From the NCBI RefSeq assembly GCF_002206635.1, contig NZ_NGUO01000012.1, positions 1-64,000 on the forward strand: a stretch of 64,000 bases of DNA. Direction: 5' to 3'. Both the position numbers and the translations under genes were made by a program. The notes beneath the pieces were generated by a model that worked only from the letters and a program-made list of their open reading frames with translations, was not told the DNA's origin and did no database searches. Every line of letters begins with the position of its first letter. Position 1 is the stretch's first letter. Source of the stretch: Polynucleobacter aenigmaticus (GTDB lineage Bacteria > Pseudomonadota > Gammaproteobacteria > Burkholderiales > Burkholderiaceae). Shown piece by piece: positions 9,165 to 17,372 of this stretch.

Positions 9165-10361
9165 TTAAGACTTTTCTAAGTAGCGTTGAGCTAACTTGAC
9201 CCAGTAGCTCACGCCAACGGGGATCAATGAATCATTGAAGTCGTAGGATGGGTTGTGTAGATGGCATGGGCCCATGCCATGACCTACGGCGCGGTGATCA
9301 CCATCGCCGTTACCCAGGAAAACATAACAACCCGGCTTCTCAAGCAACATAAACGCAAAGTCCTCAGCCCCCATCGTTGGGTCAATTGAGGTGTTGACGT
9401 TTTGAGCCCCGACTAACTCGCTCATGACCTCGCTCGCGAATTCCACTTCGCTCTCATGATTAATGAGGGGTGGATAGTTTCTATCAAAATTCACTTCTGC
9501 TTGACAGTCGAATGCGCTAGCCACGTTGTGCGAAATTTCTCGTAAGCGTTGCTCAATTAAATCTAAAACTTCAATCGTGAAGGTGCGTACTGTTCCGCCA
9601 ATAAAAGCACTATCCGGAATGACGTTGCTCGTTTCCCCCGCATGAAATTGGGTCACTGATAAAACAGCTGCATCTATTGGACGTTTGTTTCGGGTGATGA
9701 TGCTTTGTAGAGCTTGAACAACTTGAGTCCCGGCTAGAACGGGATCGGCGCTATTGTGCGGTAGGGCGGCATGACCACCTTTTCCTCGGATGGTGATTTC
9801 AAAAGTATTACTTGAAGCCATCATTGGGCCAGGGGTTACACCAAAGTGTCCCTCGGCGAGACCGGGCCAGTTATGCAAGCCAAAAACAGCATCACAAGGA
9901 AATTGCTTGAAGAGTCCATCGTTGATCATTTCTTGCGCGCCAGCACCACCTTCTTCAGCTGGTTGAAAAATGAAAATGACTGAACCTTTAAAGTCACGAT
10001 GATTTGATAGGTATTGAGCTGCACCCAAGAGCATGGCAGTGTGGCCATCATGGCCGCAGGCATGCATCTTTCCCGGATTCTTTGAGGTGTGTTCAAAGGT
10101 ATTGTGTTCTTGTAATGGCAAGGCATCCATGTCGGCACGAAGCCCTACCATCTTGCCTGCACCTAAGTCGCCATCTAGCTTACCAACAACACCGGTTTTA
10201 CCCATGCCGCGATAAACCGTGATTCCCCAGCTCGAAAGCGCTTCCGCTACAAGATCGGAGGTGCGATTTTCTTCAAAGCGCAATTCGGGATGCGCATGAA
10301 TGTTGCGGCGAATCTCTTGTATAGCCGATGCGGAATCTATGATTTCTGGAAGTAATCGCAT
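9165..10361 (-). CDS. M20 family amidohydrolase (hippurate hydrolase-like)
   Basis: This 398-residue zinc peptidase/amidohydrolase of the M20D type (HipO/AbgA/ILR1 group) hydrolyses N-acyl amino acids in characterised relatives. Metal ligands are visible in HACGHDGHTAMLL (Cys102, His104), the catalytic glutamate pair in AEEGGAGA (136-137), HNWPG, and a late histidine in CHLHNPSYDFND. A dimerisation insert lies around residues 180-290. It is flanked by the enoyl-CoA hydratase (convergent) and bioD (same strand, 20 bases away). The natural substrate is unknown. Confidence 0.9.
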   Translation of the reverse strand: MRLLPEIIDSASAIQEIRRNIHAHPELRFEENRTSDLVAEALSSWGITVYRGMGKTGVVGKLDGDLGAGKMVGLRADMDALPLQEHNTFEHTSKNPGKMHACGHDGHTAMLLGAAQYLSNHRDFKGSVIFIFQPAEEGGAGAQEMINDGLFKQFPCDAVFGLHNWPGLAEGHFGVTPGPMMASSNTFEITIRGKGGHAALPHNSADPVLAGTQVVQALQSIITRNKRPIDAAVLSVTQFHAGETSNVIPDSAFIGGTVRTFTIEVLDLIEQRLREISHNVASAFDCQAEVNFDRNYPPLINHESEVEFASEVMSELVGAQNVNTSIDPTMGAEDFAFMLLEKPGCYVFLGNGDGDHRAVGHGMGPCHLHNPSYDFNDSLIPVGVSYWVKLAQRYLEKS

Positions 10362-10380
10362 AGCTTCATCTTATATGAAT

Positions 10381-11097
10381 TTACTCAGGTAGATTTATAT
10401 GCTCTGCAGCAAAACGTAAGGCCTCTATGGAGTAGGGGGCATTCTCCGGCTTCTTGAGCTGTGCCGGAAGACTGGGAATAGCCCCTAAAAATGGGGCGAA
10501 TATTCGGTCTTTCAGGGTCTGAATATTTTCTTCTAGGAGAGGCATTTCATTGGAAAGCGTGTTCGCAACCCAGCCTGCAATCGTTAGTTGACGCGACTGT
10601 ATTGCTTCGCAGGTAAGCAAAGCATGATTAATACAGCCCAAACGCATTCCAACCACTAGGATGACGGGTAAATCCATAGCCTGCGCCAAATCACCCAAAT
10701 CTTCATCATCATTCAGGGGTACTAAGAATCCACCCGCGCCTTCAACAACAACGGCATCAAATTTTTGAGTTAACGCATGCAAGGCATCCACAATGATGGT
10801 TGCATCAAGTGGCATTTCATTGCTCTTGGCGGCAAGATGTGGTGCTACTGCCTCATCTAAAACATAAGGGCAAAGCGATTGCTCGTGTGGACTCAGTCCC
10901 GAAGCGATGCGCAATGTCTCAAGATCTTCATTTAGCCGCTGATCAATTGAGTCAAGATAGGTGCCTGCAGCGACTGGCTTAAAACCTACTGCTTTGAGGC
11001 CAGCCTCTCTCAGTTTAAGAATGAACGCACCACTCACTAAAGTTTTTCCAACTTCAGTATCCGTACCCGTTACAAAAAAGCTAGTAGCCGAGATCAA
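10381..11097 (-). CDS. bioD: Dethiobiotin synthetase
   Basis: BioD carboxylates and closes 7,8-diaminopelargonic acid to dethiobiotin using ATP. The 238-residue protein has the P-loop GTDTEVGKT at residues 11-19. The second family motif VVEGAGGFLVPLNDDED is in mid-protein, and GCINHALLT follows. Its start overlaps the stop of bioF by 4 bases, so bioA-bioF-bioD are tightly coupled. It is the last gene of the minus-strand biotin operon. Confidence 0.96.
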   Translation of the reverse strand: MISATSFFVTGTDTEVGKTLVSGAFILKLREAGLKAVGFKPVAAGTYLDSIDQRLNEDLETLRIASGLSPHEQSLCPYVLDEAVAPHLAAKSNEMPLDATIIVDALHALTQKFDAVVVEGAGGFLVPLNDDEDLGDLAQAMDLPVILVVGMRLGCINHALLTCEAIQSRQLTIAGWVANTLSNEMPLLEENIQTLKDRIFAPFLGAIPSLPAQLKKPENAPYSIEALRFAAEHINLPE

Positions 11098-12329
11098 GCT
11101 CCTACCTCACTTTCTATTTTTTGCTCAATGATTTTTAATATCTTAATAAGTTCTCGCAAGTCGTCAATGCTGTGGTTGGCAGAAAAGGTGATGCGTAAGC
11201 GAGAGCTACCAACTGGCACCGTGGGTGGACGAATTGCTGGAATCCAGTAGCCCGCCTCATCTAATAGTTTGGCCGCAGCTAATGCGTTGGCATTGCTGCC
11301 GAGAATTACTGGCTGAATTGGAGTGGATGAGGAAACCTGCTCCCAATTTGAGAATGTCATTTCTTCATTCCAAATTTGAATAAGTTCATTTAGCTGCTGT
11401 CGACGACGAATACCTTCATCATTTTCTATCAGCTCAAGACTTGTCAGCAATGTGTGTGCGATTGCTGGCGGTGTTGCCGTGCTGTAAATATAGGGGCGAC
11501 TTTTTTGAATCAGCCACTCGATAAAGGGGGCTGGTGCGCAAATGAAAGCACCACTAACGCCTGCTGCTTTACCCAGTGTACCGACATAAATGATTCGTTC
11601 TGAATGCACCTGTGATTGCTCAAGAATGCCATGACCTTGTTTGCCAAGCACGCCAAATCCATGGGCATCATCCACCAGCAGCAGCGCATCATACTGTTCG
11701 GCCATTTGAATCAATTTCCCTATGGGTGCGATATCGCCATCCATACTGAATACGCCATCGATCACAATTAATTTGAGTGGATGAGCATCATGTCCCAATG
11801 CCTCCTCAAGTGAGTGGAGATCTTGGTGATCAAATAGGGTTACCTTGGCCTTTGTTTGCGCACTGGCTAAACGAACGCCATCAATCAATGAGGCATGATT
11901 GAGTTTGGCTGAATAGATGCTGGCTTCACCTTGCCCCGCAAGTCTGGCTAGACCAGTAATCGCACTCATATTGGCAAGATAGCCAGTGCTAAAAAATAGC
12001 GCGCGTGCATCTGGAATATGTTTACTCTCAAAGGCGGCTAATTTTTTTTCTAGTAAGTCGTGTGCAATGCTGTGACCGCTAATGAGATGAGAGGCACCGC
12101 TCCCAACGCCATACAGATTGGCTCCTTCCGCAATCGCAGATACTAATTTTGGATGGTTTGCTAAGCCTAAGTAGTCATTGCTACAAAAGGCTTTAAGCTC
12201 GCGCTGACCAACGTTGGCCTTAATATTGCAGGGTGATTCGGTGATGCGCAGCTTACGTCTGAGCAATTGCTCATCTAAATTAGCAATCTGCTGCTCTGCC
12301 ATATTGAGGGCGCTAAAATTTTTACTCAT
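11094..12329 (-). CDS. bioF: 8-amino-7-oxononanoate synthase
   Basis: BioF condenses pimeloyl-thioester with alanine to give KAPA, using PLP. The 411-residue alpha-oxoamine synthase shows CSNDYLGLANHPK, GSGASHLISG, the PLP-binding segment VDDAHGFGVLG, and the Schiff-base lysine in GTLGKAAGVSG (around residue 250). It overlaps bioA upstream and bioD downstream by 4 bases each. It is somewhat longer than E. coli BioF (384 residues), mainly by short loops. Confidence 0.96.
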   Translation of the reverse strand: MSKNFSALNMAEQQIANLDEQLLRRKLRITESPCNIKANVGQRELKAFCSNDYLGLANHPKLVSAIAEGANLYGVGSGASHLISGHSIAHDLLEKKLAAFESKHIPDARALFFSTGYLANMSAITGLARLAGQGEASIYSAKLNHASLIDGVRLASAQTKAKVTLFDHQDLHSLEEALGHDAHPLKLIVIDGVFSMDGDIAPIGKLIQMAEQYDALLLVDDAHGFGVLGKQGHGILEQSQVHSERIIYVGTLGKAAGVSGAFICAPAPFIEWLIQKSRPYIYSTATPPAIAHTLLTSLELIENDEGIRRRQQLNELIQIWNEEMTFSNWEQVSSSTPIQPVILGSNANALAAAKLLDEAGYWIPAIRPPTVPVGSSRLRITFSANHSIDDLRELIKILKIIEQKIESEVGA

Positions 12330-13672
12330 GCAAGTGCTTGATTTAAAGCGCTCTGTACGGAGGCGCCCATCTTCAGGGCTTCTTCAGGAGAAAGAATGTA
12401 TGGCGGCATTACATAAATCGTATTGCCAATTGGCCTGATAAGAGCGCCTTCTTTAAGACTTGCTGAAAACATCTCTCGTGGAAAAGTATGTGGACGCATC
12501 AGCGATGAAGGTTTGACGTCAAAAGCTAAGATCATGCCTTGTTGCCGCCAATGCTCAATACGTACATCTTCTTTTGCCCAAGAAAATGCTTTTGCAAGAT
12601 CCTTGCTCCGTCCAATATTATTTTCAAGAACGGATTCGGTTTCAAAAATCTCCAAACAGGCGAGGGCAGCGGCACATGCCAGCGGATTTCCAGTATAAGA
12701 ATGAGAATGCAAAAATCCTTGTTGCGCTTGATCGCCATAAAATGTGCGATAAATTGTATCGGTCGTCATGGAGAGCGACAGAGGCAGGTATCCGCCACTA
12801 ATGCCTTTAGACAGAGTTAAGAAGTCTGGCCAGATTCCCGCATGCTCGCACGCAAAAAATTTTCCAGAGCGACCGCAGCCTACGGCAATCTCATCTGCAA
12901 TTAGATGAATATCAAAGCGATCGCAAAGTGATCGTACTAAGCGAAGATATTCTGGTGAGTACATTGCCATCTGTCCCGCACATTGCACTAGCGGCTCAAC
13001 AATGATGGCGGCAATATTCTGATGCTCTGATTCCAGTAGCCTCTCTAATTTTTTGGCAGCGTGTCTAGCCACATCGTCAGCGCTTTCACCAGGCTGTGCT
13101 TTTCGTGCATCAGGTGAAGGTACGGTAAAAACATCTTGTAATAGTGAGCCATAGGCTTCGCGGAAGATCGCAACATCAGTCACAGCGAGTGCACCTAAGG
13201 TTTCACCGTGATACCCATTTTCTAGGCAAACAAATTTTTTCTTTTGTGGCCTGTGATTCAGTCGCCAAAAGTGGTGACTCATCTTCAACGCAATTTCTAC
13301 AGCAGAGGCGCCGTCGGATGCGTAAAACACATGACCCAAATGCCCTTGAGTTAAGGCTGACAGTTTTTCTGAAAGTTCCACTACAGGAGGGTGGGTAAAT
13401 CCAGCGAGCATGACATGCTCAATCTTTTCAAGTTGCTTGATAATCGCTTGGTTGATACGGGGGTTGGAATGTCCAAAGAGATTGGTCCACCAAGAACTGA
13501 TGCAATCGAGCAGTGCAGCGCCCTTTTCGTCATAGAGCCAGGCGCCCTTACCCCTGCTAATGGCAATCAAAGGTAATGACTCGTGATGCTTCATCTGAGT
13601 GCAGGGGTGCCAAACGGCATCTAGGCTGCGATCAACTAGTGACATTTGATTTGGATCAGAAATACGCTTCAT
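12326..13672 (-). CDS. bioA: Adenosylmethionine-8-amino-7-oxononanoate aminotransferase
   Basis: BioA transaminates KAPA to DAPA with S-adenosylmethionine as unusual amino donor. The 448-residue class III aminotransferase carries WHPCTQM near the N-terminus, a marker of BioA, and ISSWWTNLFGH. It also has VFYASDGASAVEIALKM, the DEIAVGCGRSG segment and the PLP lysine in LSKGISGGYLPLS. It is the first gene of bioAFD, 89 bases from the divergent bioB. The order A-F-D plus a divergent B resembles E. coli with the directions of F and D changed. Confidence 0.97.
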   Translation of the reverse strand: MKRISDPNQMSLVDRSLDAVWHPCTQMKHHESLPLIAISRGKGAWLYDEKGAALLDCISSWWTNLFGHSNPRINQAIIKQLEKIEHVMLAGFTHPPVVELSEKLSALTQGHLGHVFYASDGASAVEIALKMSHHFWRLNHRPQKKKFVCLENGYHGETLGALAVTDVAIFREAYGSLLQDVFTVPSPDARKAQPGESADDVARHAAKKLERLLESEHQNIAAIIVEPLVQCAGQMAMYSPEYLRLVRSLCDRFDIHLIADEIAVGCGRSGKFFACEHAGIWPDFLTLSKGISGGYLPLSLSMTTDTIYRTFYGDQAQQGFLHSHSYTGNPLACAAALACLEIFETESVLENNIGRSKDLAKAFSWAKEDVRIEHWRQQGMILAFDVKPSSLMRPHTFPREMFSASLKEGALIRPIGNTIYVMPPYILSPEEALKMGASVQSALNQALA

Positions 13673-13697
13673 GTTTAGTATTTGACCACTAGTTTTT

Positions 13698-13708
13698 CCT
13701 AAATTAGG
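13698..13708. promoter_or_regulatory. Palindrome in the bioA-bioB divergent promoter region
   Basis: CCTAAATTAGG is a perfect 11-base palindrome in the middle of the 89-base gap between bioA and bioB. This is where an operator controlling both directions would sit. It does not match the E. coli BirA operator, so no regulator is named. The rest of the gap is AT-rich and presumably holds both promoters. Confidence 0.4.
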
Positions 13709-13761
13709 TCTGTATCTGTTATGTTTATGCCTTGAATTGATCTATTTTCTGGAATTCGACC

Positions 13762-14799
13762 ATGCAGGCCACCCAAACTACCGACAAACCCCTCACTCAA
13801 GTCAAGTCTCAAAAGGATTTGCATAAAGAGGTTGACGCATCAGGCGCTTGGTCAGTTGCCCAGATCGAGGCGCTTTTTGCCCTTCCATTTAGCGACTTAA
13901 TGTTTAAGGCGCAAGAGACGCATCGCACGAATTTCCCTGATGGAGATGTGGAGCTGGCAACCCTGTTGTCGATTAAAACTGGCGGTTGCCCTGAGGATTG
14001 CGGCTATTGCCCTCAGGCTGCCAGGTATGACACCGATGTGAAAGCCAGTAAATTAATGGATCTGGATGAGGTGCTTGAGGCAGCTAAAGCCGCCAAAGCC
14101 GCTGGATCTAACCGTTTTTGTATGGGCGCCGCTTGGCGGGAGCCCAAAGATCGAGATATTGAAAAAGTTACCGCCATGATTAAGGGCGTTAAAGCCCTGG
14201 GTCTTGAAACCTGCGCCACTCTAGGGATGCTAGAGGCCAGTCAGGCTCAGGCCCTGCAAGAGGCTGGTCTGGATTTCTATAACCACAATCTCGATACCAG
14301 CGAGGATTTCTATCGCTCCGTCATCTCCACTCGGGGCTATCAAGACCGTCTGGATACGATTTCTAATGTACGTGCCGCCGGCATGTCAGTCTGTTGTGGT
14401 GGCATTGTGGGTATGGGGGAGTCACGCGAACAACGCGCAGCATTTTTAGCTCGTTTAGCCAATTTAAGTCCTTATCCAGAATCAGTGCCAATTAATCACT
14501 TAGTGCCTGTAGCAGGAACTCCTTTGGCGGAGCAGAAGCCTTTGGATCCTTTGGAATTTGTTAGAACTATTGCGGTTGCCCGGATCACGATGCCGCGCGC
14601 ACGAGTACGTCTGTCAGCCGGTCGCCAGGAGCTCGGAAGGGCGGTTCAGGCCATGTGTTTTCAGGCTGGTGCAAACTCTATTTTTTACGGTGAGCAACTG
14701 CTCACTACCGGTAATCCCGAGGCTGAGCAAGACCGGGAGCTGTTAGCTGAACTGGGACTAAAGACTAAACAGAGCTGTAAAGCTGAGGTTTTAGTCTAA
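13762..14799 (+). CDS. bioB: Biotin synthase
   Basis: BioB is the radical-SAM enzyme that inserts sulfur into dethiobiotin. The 345-residue protein has the CxxxCxxC cluster motif [12 protein letters not shown] (Cys76, Cys80, Cys83) for the 4Fe-4S centre. Further conserved cysteines ([29 protein letters not shown]) and the arginine in RVRLSAGR belong to the 2Fe-2S site. The N-terminus is about 30 residues longer than in E. coli and hydrophilic. It is divergent from bioAFD and followed after 15 bases by coq7. Confidence 0.98.
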   Translation: MQATQTTDKPLTQVKSQKDLHKEVDASGAWSVAQIEALFALPFSDLMFKAQETHRTNFPDGDVELATLLSIKTGGCPEDCGYCPQAARYDTDVKASKLMDLDEVLEAAKAAKAAGSNRFCMGAAWREPKDRDIEKVTAMIKGVKALGLETCATLGMLEASQAQALQEAGLDFYNHNLDTSEDFYRSVISTRGYQDRLDTISNVRAAGMSVCCGGIVGMGESREQRAAFLARLANLSPYPESVPINHLVPVAGTPLAEQKPLDPLEFVRTIAVARITMPRARVRLSAGRQELGRAVQAMCFQAGANSIFYGEQLLTTGNPEAEQDRELLAELGLKTKQSCKAEVLV

Positions 14800-14814
14800 G
14801 ATTTTAGAAGACAA

Positions 14815-15444
14815 ATGGCTCTGATAGACCGCTTCATTATTGAGTTTGATACGGCACTGCGCTCGGTTGTCGGGGGTGCTCATGCCCATCGACCCACTCC
14901 AGGATCAGACGCCCAGTCAACTGGTTTGTTGGATGCCAAAGAGCGAGAGCATGCTGCTGGATTGATGCGCATCAATCATGTCGGTGAGGTATGCGCACAG
15001 GCGCTATATCAATCTCAAAAATTAGTGGCTCGCAACCCAGAAATTCAGCAGATGTTGGATCACTCTGGCCGGGAGGAAATGGACCATTTGGCTTGGTGTG
15101 AAACTCGCCTTCAAGAGTTGGGTTCGCACACCAGCTATCTCAACCCCATTTGGTATGCAGGATCCTTTGCAATCGGCTTGGTAGCAGGCTTAGCTGGCGA
15201 TAAGTGGAGCTTGGGATTTGTCGCTGAAACTGAGAAACAGGTGGAAAATCACCTAGAGAGTCATCTCGAAAAATTGCCCCTAGAAGATCTGCGCTCTCGT
15301 GCCATTGTTGACCAAATGCGTATCGATGAAATTGAGCATGGGCAGGCGGCAATTTCTGCTGGTGGAGCGGTTTTGCCAGAGCCGGTTAAGAAGTTAATGC
15401 AGGTAATTTCCAAAGTCATGACAACGACTGCTTACAAAATCTAG
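14815..15444 (+). CDS. coq7: Demethoxyubiquinone hydroxylase (Coq7/UbiF-type)
   Basis: Coq7 is a di-iron monooxygenase that performs the last hydroxylation of the ubiquinone ring. The 209-residue protein shows the ligand motifs [33 protein letters not shown] and [10 protein letters not shown], matching the ExxH pattern of the Coq7 family. Hydrophobic segments around [14 protein letters not shown] could contact the membrane. It starts 15 bases after bioB with TAGAAG as a likely SD and may be cotranscribed, though the two pathways are unrelated. Confidence 0.95.
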   Translation: MALIDRFIIEFDTALRSVVGGAHAHRPTPGSDAQSTGLLDAKEREHAAGLMRINHVGEVCAQALYQSQKLVARNPEIQQMLDHSGREEMDHLAWCETRLQELGSHTSYLNPIWYAGSFAIGLVAGLAGDKWSLGFVAETEKQVENHLESHLEKLPLEDLRSRAIVDQMRIDEIEHGQAAISAGGAVLPEPVKKLMQVISKVMTTTAYKI

Positions 15445-15714
15445 TTCTAAATTAATTTCTGGCCTATATCTATTTAGAATACTGTTCATTAATACAGTGT
15501 ATTTGCTTATTATTGAGCTAAATAGCTAAGATCTGTCCTTAAGTATATTTTCCAAGCCGTTGTTTCAAGTAGCATTTTTATAACTACCATTTTCTTAACA
15601 CATCACGCTAAGTGTTTGTAATTGCTAGGGAATTTCCTAAAAAATTACCCAAAAACACTTGACCCTCTTATTGCGATCCTCTAAAGTGGGAGGAAGTGTG
15701 AAAAAGTGGGGTAA
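15445..15714. other. Intergenic region between coq7 and mraZ
   Basis: This 270-base AT-rich gap has no credible gene. Its last 60 bases hold the mra promoter and MraZ boxes, listed separately. A small palindrome AGCTAAATAGCT lies near 15518. No clear terminator for coq7 was found. Confidence 0.6.
15659..15687 (+). promoter_or_regulatory. Sigma-70 promoter of the mra/dcw cluster
   Basis: TTGACC (15659-15664) and TAAAGT (15682-15687) are separated by exactly 17 bases, placing the start near 15694, about 20 bases before mraZ. It is the only good promoter-like sequence in the gap. The first MraZ box overlaps the -10 element. Confidence 0.65.
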
Positions 15715-15720
15715 ATGGTG
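15686..15720 (+). promoter_or_regulatory. MraZ operator: 10-base-periodic GTGGG-like repeats
   Basis: GTGGG (15686-15690), GTGTG (15696-15700), GTGGG (15706-15710) and TGGTG (15716-15720) recur every 10 bases with 5-base AT-rich spacers. This is the pattern bound by the MraZ ring (direct TGGGN repeats) upstream of mraZ in E. coli and Mycoplasma. The array runs from the -10 element into the mraZ start codon, so binding should block transcription and perhaps translation starts. Confidence 0.75.
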
Positions 15721-16146
15721 TTTCAAGGTGCGTCAGCTCTCAATTTAGATGCAAAAGGCCGCATGTCTGTGCCGGCAAAGCATCGTGACGCCTTATTAGT
15801 TCAAGGTGAGGGTCGAATTACGCTCACTAAACACCCCGATGGATGTCTACTTTTATTCCCTCGCCCTGAGTGGGAAACCTTTCGCTCTCGTGTAGCGCAA
15901 TTGCCGATGGATGCCCATTGGTGGCGCCGAATTTTTCTGGGTAATGCTGCAGAGCTCGACTTAGACAGCGCTGGAAGAATTTTGGTTAGCCCTGAGCTAC
16001 GTTCTGCTGCAGGAATTGAAAAAGAAGTGATGCTGCTTGGAATGGGTAGTCACTTGGAATTGTGGGACGCGGCTACTTACGCTGCAAAAGAACAGGCTGC
16101 CATTGCGCAAGGCATGCCTGAAGCCCTGAAGCAATTTAATTTTTGA
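15715..16146 (+). CDS. mraZ: Transcriptional regulator MraZ
   Basis: MraZ is a ring-forming repressor of the dcw cluster with an AbrB-like DNA-binding fold. The 143-residue protein has two MraZ domains, each with a D-x-GR motif: [14 protein letters not shown] (~residues 9-22) and [14 protein letters not shown] (~83-96). The ATG at 15715 is directly followed by GTG at 15718; the latter gives MFQGAS, like most MraZ N-termini, so either may be used. It is the first gene of the cluster and lies behind its own operator. Confidence 0.95.
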   Translation: MVFQGASALNLDAKGRMSVPAKHRDALLVQGEGRITLTKHPDGCLLLFPRPEWETFRSRVAQLPMDAHWWRRIFLGNAAELDLDSAGRILVSPELRSAAGIEKEVMLLGMGSHLELWDAATYAAKEQAAIAQGMPEALKQFNF

Positions 16147-16158
16147 TGACAGGGTGCC

Positions 16159-17109
16159 ATGAACATAACTCATCGCCCAGTGTTACTGGCCGAGGCGGTG
16201 GCGGCGCTGATCAGTGGCCCACGCATCACCTCCCCAGAAGCATCAAAGAATCTACTCTTGATCGATGGAACGTTTGGGCGCGGTGGACATACCCAAGCCT
16301 TGTTAGCGCAACTCCCTTCCAGTGCGCGAATGATTTCGTTCGACAAGGATTTGGATGCGATCGCAGTCGCGGAAAAAATCAACGATCAACGGCTACGCAT
16401 CGTGCACGACAGTTTCGCGCAGATGGATCAGTATGCCGAGCAAGAATCCGTCGATGGCATTTTGTTGGATCTTGGCATCAGCTCTCCACAAGTGGACGAA
16501 GCGCATCGCGGCTTTTCATTTCGCAAAGATGGTCCGCTCGATATGCGGATGAACACGGATCACGGATTGACGGCAGCAGAATGGCTGGAACAGGCATCAC
16601 AAGAGGACATCACACGCGTGATTAAGACTTATGGTGAGGAACGTTTTGCATTTCAGATCGCTAAAGCCATTGTGGCCAAGCGAGAAGAAGGTTTGTCGCC
16701 AAAAACAACTTTGCAGTTAGCCAGCTTGGTAGCAAGCGTTGTTCGTACAAGAGAAGTGGGGCAAGATCCCGCCACTAGAACTTTCCAGGCACTCCGTATT
16801 TTTATTAACCGCGAGTTAGAAGATCTTGAGTTGGGGCTAAAGGCGGCACTCAATTTACTAAAGCCAGGTGCGAGATTGGCGGTGATTAGTTTTCATTCTC
16901 TAGAAGATCGGATTGTGAAGCAGTTTTTGCAGTCACACGCCAAGGTAGTGGTGCCGCGTGGTTTACCAGTTCGCGATCGGGATTTACCGCAAAGCGCCTT
17001 AGAAATTATTGGACGCGTTAAGCCAAGTGAGCAGGAGGTTCGTGAAAACCCCCGTGCTCGGTCAGCCATCATGCGTATCGCAGAAAAACGTGCGGGAGCA
17101 GTGATTTGA
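16159..17109 (+). CDS. rsmH: 16S rRNA (cytosine(1402)-N(4))-methyltransferase
   Basis: RsmH (MraW) methylates N4 of C1402 in 16S rRNA. The 316-residue protein has the SAM motif [15 protein letters not shown] (~residues 35-49), [15 protein letters not shown] with the substrate-side aspartate, [14 protein letters not shown], and the C-terminal [15 protein letters not shown]. It starts 12 bases after mraZ and overlaps ftsL by 4 bases, as usual for this cluster. Confidence 0.97.
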   Translation: MNITHRPVLLAEAVAALISGPRITSPEASKNLLLIDGTFGRGGHTQALLAQLPSSARMISFDKDLDAIAVAEKINDQRLRIVHDSFAQMDQYAEQESVDGILLDLGISSPQVDEAHRGFSFRKDGPLDMRMNTDHGLTAAEWLEQASQEDITRVIKTYGEERFAFQIAKAIVAKREEGLSPKTTLQLASLVASVVRTREVGQDPATRTFQALRIFINRELEDLELGLKAALNLLKPGARLAVISFHSLEDRIVKQFLQSHAKVVVPRGLPVRDRDLPQSALEIIGRVKPSEQEVRENPRARSAIMRIAEKRAGAVI

Positions 17110-17372
17110 ATCGCGCGACTCTGACATTACTCGTTTTGCTATTAGTCTGCGCGTTATCTTTGGTAGCGGCCCAGCAACGTGCACGTAAATTATTTATTTC
17201 ATTAGAGCGCGCGCAAATTGAAGAGCGCAAGCTCAATCAAGACTGGTTGCGCCTAGAGTATGAGCAGCGTAATTTGTCTAAGTCAGCGCGGATTCGCGAT
17301 GTTGCTCGCAATCAGTTACACATGGTTCCGATTTCTCCAGAACGTACTTTGTACTTAAAGGAGGCTAGATGA
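17106..17372 (+). CDS. ftsL: Cell division protein FtsL
   Basis: FtsL is a small bitopic divisome protein that works with FtsB and FtsQ. The 88 residues consist of a short cytoplasmic N-terminus, one membrane helix (about residues 5-22, [19 protein letters not shown]) and a periplasmic coiled coil. The coil leads to the conserved [18 protein letters not shown] end. The start is a TTG that overlaps the rsmH stop, and its stop overlaps the ftsI start. Position and layout make the call firm despite low sequence conservation. Confidence 0.92.
   Translation: MNRATLTLLVLLLVCALSLVAAQQRARKLFISLERAQIEERKLNQDWLRLEYEQRNLSKSARIRDVARNQLHMVPISPERTLYLKEAR

Noticed and set aside
13673..13761. E. coli-type BirA operator in the bioA-bioB gap
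   Set aside because: No TTGTAAACC/GGTTTACAA-like pair is present.
16143..16625. A 160-codon frame overlapping rsmH in another frame
   Set aside because: It overlaps the well-conserved rsmH completely, with no homology and an odd composition.
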